Shown: piece after piece, positions 15,104-19,634 of the stretch
How positions within the stretch are numbered: the first letter of the stretch is position 1
How the letters are laid out: each line of letters opens with the position of its first letter
Assembly (NCBI GenBank): GCA_016919605.1
Contig: JACXTQ010000195.1
Coordinates: forward strand, 1 to 19,634
Origin: Methylovulum sp.
Lineage (GTDB): Bacteria > Pseudomonadota > Gammaproteobacteria > Methylococcales > Methylomonadaceae
Length of the DNA: 19,634 nt
Direction: 5' to 3'
Position numbers and translations under genes: made by a program
The notes under the pieces: model-generated
Told to the model about the DNA's origin: nothing
Seen by the model: only the letters and a program-made list of their open reading frames with translations
Database searches by the model: none

Positions 15104-15234
15104 GGCTTATTATTCGCCTAATCTAGCGCACGGGAGGAAGCCGTTCATCAGGATGACCGACAATGTTGGGTGAATATAATGTATTTTAAAAACATCCTGA
15201 ACCCTATAGAGCCACCGATATTTTACCCTTTAGA

Positions 15235-16212
15235 TCACGACAGCCTTACCCTAGGGTCAACCAACGTATAAGAAATGTCCGTCAGCAACAGACCCAGCAC
15301 ATACAGCAAAGAGCCTAAAAACACCATTGCCCTAACTGTGGCAAAATCTTGGTTGTTGATAGCATCAATCGTGTAGCTACCCAGCCCTGGAATACTGAAA
15401 AACGATTCCATTACCAAGCTACCCAAAAACAATGATGGCAATACCACTACCACCCCGGTCAAAATTGGGATCATGGCATTGGGTAACACATGCCGGAATA
15501 GAGTTGCGGTTTCGGTCAACCCTTTAGCACGGGCAGTGCGAACATAATCTTTACCGACTTCTTCCAAAAACAGCGTGCGGTACCAGCGTACCCCTGAACC
15601 AATGCCCGAAAACACACCGATGAGGATGGGCAAGATCAAAAACTTAAACGCGGCAAAACCATTATCATAACCGGAAATCGGCACCAGCTTTAAGAGCTTA
15701 CCGGCAAAAAACTGCCCGCCGATAATATAAAACAATGACGACACCGACATCAGCAACACGCACAGCACCATTCCCGCCTGTTCCAAATAACTGTTGCGGA
15801 ACAGCACCATCATCAAGGCCAAGCAGATATTGACCCCCAACCCCACCACCAAGGTCGGTAAGGCCAACGCCAAGCTAGGCAGGGAGCGTTCTTGAATATC
15901 CGCGCCGATATTGCGCCCGCTATCCGACATGCCGAAGCGAAACATAAACAAGCTGGCGGATTTTTCAAAGAAAATGGTATGGGTCAATTTTTCCCCGCCA
16001 ACAGCGTGGCTATCCCACAACAACGGCAAATCATAAGCATGTTGGTGCTTCCAGTTATCAATGGCCTGCTGGGTGATATGCTTTTGCCCAAGCTGTAACC
16101 GTGCCATGTCATCAGGGCTGTTGACGATAAAAAACAGCACAAAGGTGAGGATGTTAACCCCCAGTAAAATAGGGAAGGCGTATAAAATGCGGCGGATGAT
16201 ATATTGAATCAT
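15235..16212 (-). CDS. OppB/DppB-like ABC transporter permease
   Basis: A 325-residue inner-membrane permease of the peptide/nickel type. The N-terminal helix (IRRILYAFPILLGVNILTFV) is typical of DppB/OppB. The EAA loop that contacts the ATPase is DYVRTARAKGL (222-232), followed by HVLPNAMIPILTG. The protein ends VDPRVRLS, as the family does. A periplasmic loop (about 30-110) is larger than the rest. It follows the substrate-binding protein gene by 60 nt, so the two form a unit. The partner OppC permease and the OppD/OppF ATPases are not in the window. Confidence 0.92.
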   Translation of the reverse strand: MIQYIIRRILYAFPILLGVNILTFVLFFIVNSPDDMARLQLGQKHITQQAIDNWKHQHAYDLPLLWDSHAVGGEKLTHTIFFEKSASLFMFRFGMSDSGRNIGADIQERSLPSLALALPTLVVGLGVNICLALMMVLFRNSYLEQAGMVLCVLLMSVSSLFYIIGGQFFAGKLLKLVPISGYDNGFAAFKFLILPILIGVFSGIGSGVRWYRTLFLEEVGKDYVRTARAKGLTETATLFRHVLPNAMIPILTGVVVVLPSLFLGSLVMESFFSIPGLGSYTIDAINNQDFATVRAMVFLGSLLYVLGLLLTDISYTLVDPRVRLS

Positions 16213-16272
16213 GATAAATGGGTAATCAAATGGAAGTCTATAACAAATAGGGAAGGGGGGTTTTAATAAAAA

Positions 16273-18399
16273 TCATCCCCGCAACTTGCGCCGATAAGCC
16301 CTAACCGCAGGCCACGCCAGCAACACCAAACCGCCAGCCGCCAGCCAGAACGGCCAAAATACCGCTTGGTTCCATTGCTCCCGTTTTTGCGCCCGCTCTT
16401 GGGCGTTGATGCGCGTATATTTAAGCTGGTTGTTGGCCATCAAATTAGGTTTCAGGTTCTTATACCAGCTATGGAACAGCGCAAAGTTTTTCGGATGGAA
16501 ACCAAACAACCACGGGGCATCGTGGCGGACTTGCGCTTGCAGTTGTTGGATCAGTTGGTAACGCTCCTCACCATTGTCCATATTGCGCATTTTTTCAAAC
16601 AGGCGGTCAAACTCAGGATTTTGATAATTGCTGGCATTTTCGCCACCAAACTTCACTTTCGCATTTGGCCCGTACAGCAAAAACAAGAAATTCTCAGGGT
16701 CTGGGTAATCGGCGTTCCAGCCCCAAGTGAAAATTTGCGCGTTGCCGGTGCGCATTTTTTCCTGAAAACGGTTGTAATCGGTGGCACGGATAACCAGTTC
16801 CAAGCCCAGCTTGGCAAACTGCTTGCGATACCAATTCAGCATCGGACGGTCATCGACACCCGCCGCCATCGTATCAAAATACAAAATCAACGCTTGGCCG
16901 GTTTTTGGGTTCACGCCATTGGCATAACCGGCTTCTGCCAAGAGCTGCTTGGCGGCGGCGATAGTTTTACGGTGCGGCTTACCATCGCGCCACTCGTAAA
17001 CCGCGCTGTTAATGCCGTCTTGTCCGTCAACAAAGCCATAAATGCCAGGGGGGATAACCCCTTGGGCAGGTACGCCGCGCCCGTTGCGGAAAATGGAGAT
17101 AAATTCTTCAAAATCCACAGCAATCGCAATCGCTTGGCGCAATTTCCGCGCACTTTCGCTAGTGCCGCCCACGGTGGTGTCGAGCATATTAAAGCCCATA
17201 TAAAACGTTGAGGTTTCCACGCTGGTCTGCAACTGCATCCCCTTAGCTTTCATAGTCTCGGTCAACGCCACTTCGCCGCCTCCCGTAAACTGCACGGCTT
17301 GGTCGAAATTGTCAGAGGCAATGCCGGAAGCGTCAAAATACCCTTGCTGAAACTTGCTACAATAAGGGATAGTTTCCTTTTCCAACATAAACACCGCCTT
17401 GTCAATAAACGGCAACGGCTTGCCCGCATCGGCCAACAAACCCTTAGCCTTATCCTCAGGCTCACCCTCGGTCGGATAAGATTCGGCGTGAAAATAGGAA
17501 TTCTTTCCCAACACCATACGGCGGTTAGGATTATTTTCCGCCAAGAAATACGCCCCCGTACCAATAGGGAACCAATCCAACGTGATGTTTTTGTCCTTTA
17601 AGCCTGGTTGTTCATAAAAAACATCAGCTTCCCACGGCATCGGCGCGAAAAACAGCATCGCCAACCAATAACTGAATTGCGGATATTTGCCTTTAATGCG
17701 GATGCGGTATTGTGTCGGGCTATTAGCCACCACCCCTTCCATAGACATCTCTTTAATCGCCGTTTTCGGTTTATCGGCGACCTGCTGAGCAAACTCAGCA
17801 AAACCGACAATATAATTTTTCATAATTTCGGCAATCGGTGATTGTATTTTTGGGTGTGCCAAGCGTTTGATTTGATAGACATAATCTTCTGAAAGTAAAG
17901 TGCGAGTACCCGTTTTAGGCAAATCATACAGCGTCTTAAGATTGGCAATCACATCCGCACTTAAATGGTGATACAGGTAATCACCGTGGGCATCTTTTGC
18001 CAGGGCAGGGTGGGGCTGGTAGCGGACACCCGCTTGTAGCGTGATAATATAATCGGTAAAAGCAATGTCCTGCTCCGCCGCTGTATCTGGCAACAGAGCG
18101 CCTTGGGCATTTAGGTACTGTACCTGCGGCAAAGCGCTAGCCGTCAACGGAGTCAGCTGATAAGGCCGCTTTAAATAATGGTATTGCAACGGCGGCTCAT
18201 AAATCTGCGCAATAAACGCGTACTCATTAGAGGCGTAAGCAACCGCCGGGTCCAGATGCTTCGGGCGTTCTGAGAAAGATTGATATAAAATGTCCAACTG
18301 ATCGTCAGCATCGCCATAAGGGTTATTCAATTGTGATGGCTGACAAGCACCCAATAACATAAGGGCAGTCAGCAAAACGGCACAGCTTGATATTTTCAT
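16273..18399 (-). CDS. Family 5 (peptide-type) substrate-binding lipoprotein with C-terminal anchor
   Basis: A 708-residue substrate-binding protein of the SBP_bac_5 family, longer than the usual 500-600. It starts with a lipoprotein signal (MKISSCAVLLTALMLLGAC, lipid on C19, next residue Q). Family blocks include AYASNEYAFIAQIYEPPLQY near the start, WFPIGTGAYFL, GFNMLDT, RKLRQAIAIAVDFEEFI and TWGWNADYPDPENFLFLLYG (in outline). The tail has a membrane helix (about 681-700, VFWPFWLAAGGLVLLAWP) then basic AYRRKLRG, which is unusual for this family and would fix it in the inner membrane. The ATG at 18399 gives the clean signal; a TTG at 18429 would put ten residues before it. The substrate is unknown; peptides are the default for the family. 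Confidence 0.9.
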   Translation of the reverse strand: MKISSCAVLLTALMLLGACQPSQLNNPYGDADDQLDILYQSFSERPKHLDPAVAYASNEYAFIAQIYEPPLQYHYLKRPYQLTPLTASALPQVQYLNAQGALLPDTAAEQDIAFTDYIITLQAGVRYQPHPALAKDAHGDYLYHHLSADVIANLKTLYDLPKTGTRTLLSEDYVYQIKRLAHPKIQSPIAEIMKNYIVGFAEFAQQVADKPKTAIKEMSMEGVVANSPTQYRIRIKGKYPQFSYWLAMLFFAPMPWEADVFYEQPGLKDKNITLDWFPIGTGAYFLAENNPNRRMVLGKNSYFHAESYPTEGEPEDKAKGLLADAGKPLPFIDKAVFMLEKETIPYCSKFQQGYFDASGIASDNFDQAVQFTGGGEVALTETMKAKGMQLQTSVETSTFYMGFNMLDTTVGGTSESARKLRQAIAIAVDFEEFISIFRNGRGVPAQGVIPPGIYGFVDGQDGINSAVYEWRDGKPHRKTIAAAKQLLAEAGYANGVNPKTGQALILYFDTMAAGVDDRPMLNWYRKQFAKLGLELVIRATDYNRFQEKMRTGNAQIFTWGWNADYPDPENFLFLLYGPNAKVKFGGENASNYQNPEFDRLFEKMRNMDNGEERYQLIQQLQAQVRHDAPWLFGFHPKNFALFHSWYKNLKPNLMANNQLKYTRINAQERAQKREQWNQAVFWPFWLAAGGLVLLAWPAVRAYRRKLRG

Positions 18400-18581
18400 T
18401 GCAGTTCGGTAACTCCAAAGCCTCCCCAACAGGGGGATTGATTAACATTGACAACGATAGGCTGGCATCGTTATCCTTCTCGATTGATCTTAAACTTACA
18501 ACGCATTAACAGTAGGCCACTTTATAGAGCAGTGGCCCATAGAACAACATAATTTTAACAATAAACAGACGAGGCGATGAT

Positions 18582-19364
18582 ATGGGATTTATGCAAGGTA
18601 AACGTGTTTTGATAGTAGGCTTAGCGAGCAACCGCTCCATTGCCTGGGGGATTGCCAAAGCCATGTACCGTGAAGGTGCCGAACTGGCGTTTACCTTTCA
18701 AAATGAAAAACTGGAAAGCCGCGTAGTCGAAATGGCGACCGAATGCGAATCATCCATCACCATAGAGTGCGATGTCAGCAACGATGACCATATCGACAAC
18801 GTATTTAAAGTCTTAGGCGAACGCTGGGATGGTTTGGACTGCATCGTCCATTCGGTCGCCTACGCCCCGCGTGATGCCCTTGATGGCGATTACGTCAACG
18901 CCACCACCCGCGACAACTTCCGCATCGCCCATGACATCAGCTCATACAGCTTCACCGCCTTGGCTAAAGCCGGACGCGCCATGATGGCAGGCCGCAACGG
19001 CTCCTTGCTTACCTTGACCTACTTGGGCGCAGAACGTGCCATCCCCAACTACAACGTCATGGGAGTCGCCAAAGCCAGCCTAGAAGCCAACGTCCGTTAC
19101 ATGGCCGTCGCCTTAGGCCCCGAAGGCACCCGCGTCAACGCCATCTCAGCCGGCCCCATCAGAACCTTGGCCGCCTCCGGCATCAACAACTTTAAAGCCA
19201 TGCTCAGCAAAGCCGCCGACACCGCCCCCTTAAAACGCAACGTCAGCATCGAAGAAGTCGGCAACGCCGCCGCGTTCATGTGTTCAGACCTAGCCTCCGG
19301 CATCACCGGCGAAATCACCTATGTTGATTGCGGCTACAACATCGCCGGCCTAGCCGCGTCATAA
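18582..19364 (+). CDS. fabI: FabI, NADH-dependent enoyl-ACP reductase
   Basis: A 260-residue short-chain dehydrogenase of fatty acid synthesis, reducing trans-2-enoyl-ACP in the last step of each elongation round. The NAD site is VGLASNRSIAWGIA (12-25). The catalytic set Y147, Y157 and K164 fits the Y-x6-K FabI pattern and sits in YLGAERAIPNYNVMGVAKAS. Most blocks match E. coli FabI closely (DGDYVNA, IAHDISSYSF, VNAISAGPIRTLAASGI). At the position of E. coli G93, where changes give triclosan resistance, this protein has A93 (SVAYAP). It has its own leader, with GAGG before the ATG at 18582, and is followed by a tRNA gene. Confidence 0.96.
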   Translation: MGFMQGKRVLIVGLASNRSIAWGIAKAMYREGAELAFTFQNEKLESRVVEMATECESSITIECDVSNDDHIDNVFKVLGERWDGLDCIVHSVAYAPRDALDGDYVNATTRDNFRIAHDISSYSFTALAKAGRAMMAGRNGSLLTLTYLGAERAIPNYNVMGVAKASLEANVRYMAVALGPEGTRVNAISAGPIRTLAASGINNFKAMLSKAADTAPLKRNVSIEEVGNAAAFMCSDLASGITGEITYVDCGYNIAGLAAS

Positions 19365-19420
19365 ATAAAAAGGCAGACACGAAAAATTATAAAAAAGCTA
19401 TGCAAGCACAAAAAATGGTG

Positions 19421-19426
19421 TATAAT
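19421..19426 (+). promoter_or_regulatory. -10 box of the tRNA-Thr gene
   Basis: A perfect TATAAT ends 11 nt before the tRNA, at the right distance for a start just upstream of its 5' end. The -35 region is weak (TATGCA or ATGCAA near 19399-19405). It shows the tRNA has its own promoter and need not depend on fabI readthrough. Confidence 0.65.
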
Positions 19427-19437
19427 AGTCGCTCTTT

Positions 19438-19513
19438 GCTGGTGTAGCTCAGTTGGTAGAGCAGCTGATTTGTAATCAGCCGGTCGCGGGTTCGAGTCCC
19501 ATCTCCAGCTCCA
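19438..19513 (+). tRNA. tRNA-Thr (anticodon UGU)
   Basis: A 76-nt cloverleaf. The anticodon stem GCTGA/TCAGC encloses the loop TTTGTAA, so the anticodon is UGU, reading ACA and other threonine codons. The D arm (AGCTCAGTTGGTAGAGC), TTCGAGT T-loop and encoded CCA are present. Two weak points are visible: T6 opposes T67 in the acceptor stem and C50 opposes A64 in the T stem. It is probably functional, but those mismatches are worth checking. Confidence 0.93.
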
Positions 19514-19522
19514 AAGAATACA

Positions 19523-19554
19523 AAGGCTTAGGTAGAAATACCTAGGCCTTTTTT
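19523..19554 (+). terminator. Rho-independent terminator after tRNA-Thr
   Basis: AAGGCTTAGGTA (19523-19534) pairs with TACCTAGGCCTT (19539-19550), with one mismatch or wobble, around a GAAA tetraloop, and is followed by a T-run (19549-19554). It lies 9 nt after the tRNA 3' end. This is the clearest terminator in the window. The remaining bases to 19634 show no gene. Confidence 0.88.
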
Positions 19555-19634
19555 ATTGCCTGTCCAAAACTTTTTCATTTTGGCCGATTTTCCTCTGATT
19601 ATTTCCGGCCATTGTAAAGCCTGCGATTTCTCTC

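Noticed and set aside
18400..18429. TTG start of the substrate-binding protein
   Set aside because: It puts polar and aromatic residues ahead of a clean lipoprotein signal that begins at the ATG at 18399.
1..19634. CRISPR array, prophage, rRNA or intact insertion sequence
   Set aside because: I saw no regularly spaced repeats, no phage structural or integrase genes, no rRNA, and only transposase fragments.

Overview
The window looks like chromosomal DNA of a gammaproteobacterium. The run hslV-hslU, a DUF971 gene, then ubiE-ubiJ-ubiB is a gammaproteobacterial arrangement. UbiJ, a 443-residue HslU and an E. coli-like FabI fit the same class. The gene content and REP-type repeats suggest a Methylococcales methanotroph (Methylomonas/Methylobacter-like), but nothing here is diagnostic for methane oxidation, so that narrower placement is inference.

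Layout. 1-3374 (+): a noncoding leader, a SulP-family anion transporter with a STAS domain, a DUF2490 outer-membrane beta-barrel and a 49-residue membrane microprotein. 3375-8218: an accessory region with a VapBC-type toxin-antitoxin pair, a large Rad50/RloC-like ATPase with a CxxC zinc hook and a possible HEPN-type nuclease tail, and then a patch of debris. The debris holds a truncated second copy of the 3' end of ubiB, two REP-type repeat elements, an N-terminal remnant of a REP-associated tyrosine transposase (RAYT) and an N-terminal remnant of an IS3-type transposase. 8219-11718 (-): DUF971, ubiE, ubiJ and ubiB, the ubiquinone genes. 11910-14195 (-): hslV-hslU (the HslVU protease) and a small dimeric alpha/beta-barrel monooxygenase-like protein. 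14513-15034 (+): a DUF1097 membrane protein behind a leader rich in inverted repeats. 15235-18399 (-): a family 5 peptide-type substrate-binding lipoprotein with a C-terminal membrane anchor and one OppB-like permease, with no partner permease or ATPase in view. 18582-19554 (+): fabI, tRNA-Thr(UGU) and a terminator.

How the genes work together. UbiE, UbiJ and UbiB act in one pathway: UbiE is the C-methyltransferase of ubiquinone and menaquinone synthesis, UbiJ is a lipid-binding assembly factor, and UbiB is an atypical kinase-like ATPase. HslV and HslU form the ATP-dependent two-component protease. SulP, DUF2490 and the microprotein lie in one direction and may form an anion-uptake unit.

The best candidate for an undescribed system is the 886-residue ATPase at 4439-7099. 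It combines a Rad50-type head and zinc hook with a C-terminal R-x3-E ... N-x3-H arrangement that resembles the anticodon-nuclease module of PrrC/RloC, and it sits just downstream of a toxin-antitoxin pair. The nuclease assignment is inferred from motifs only.
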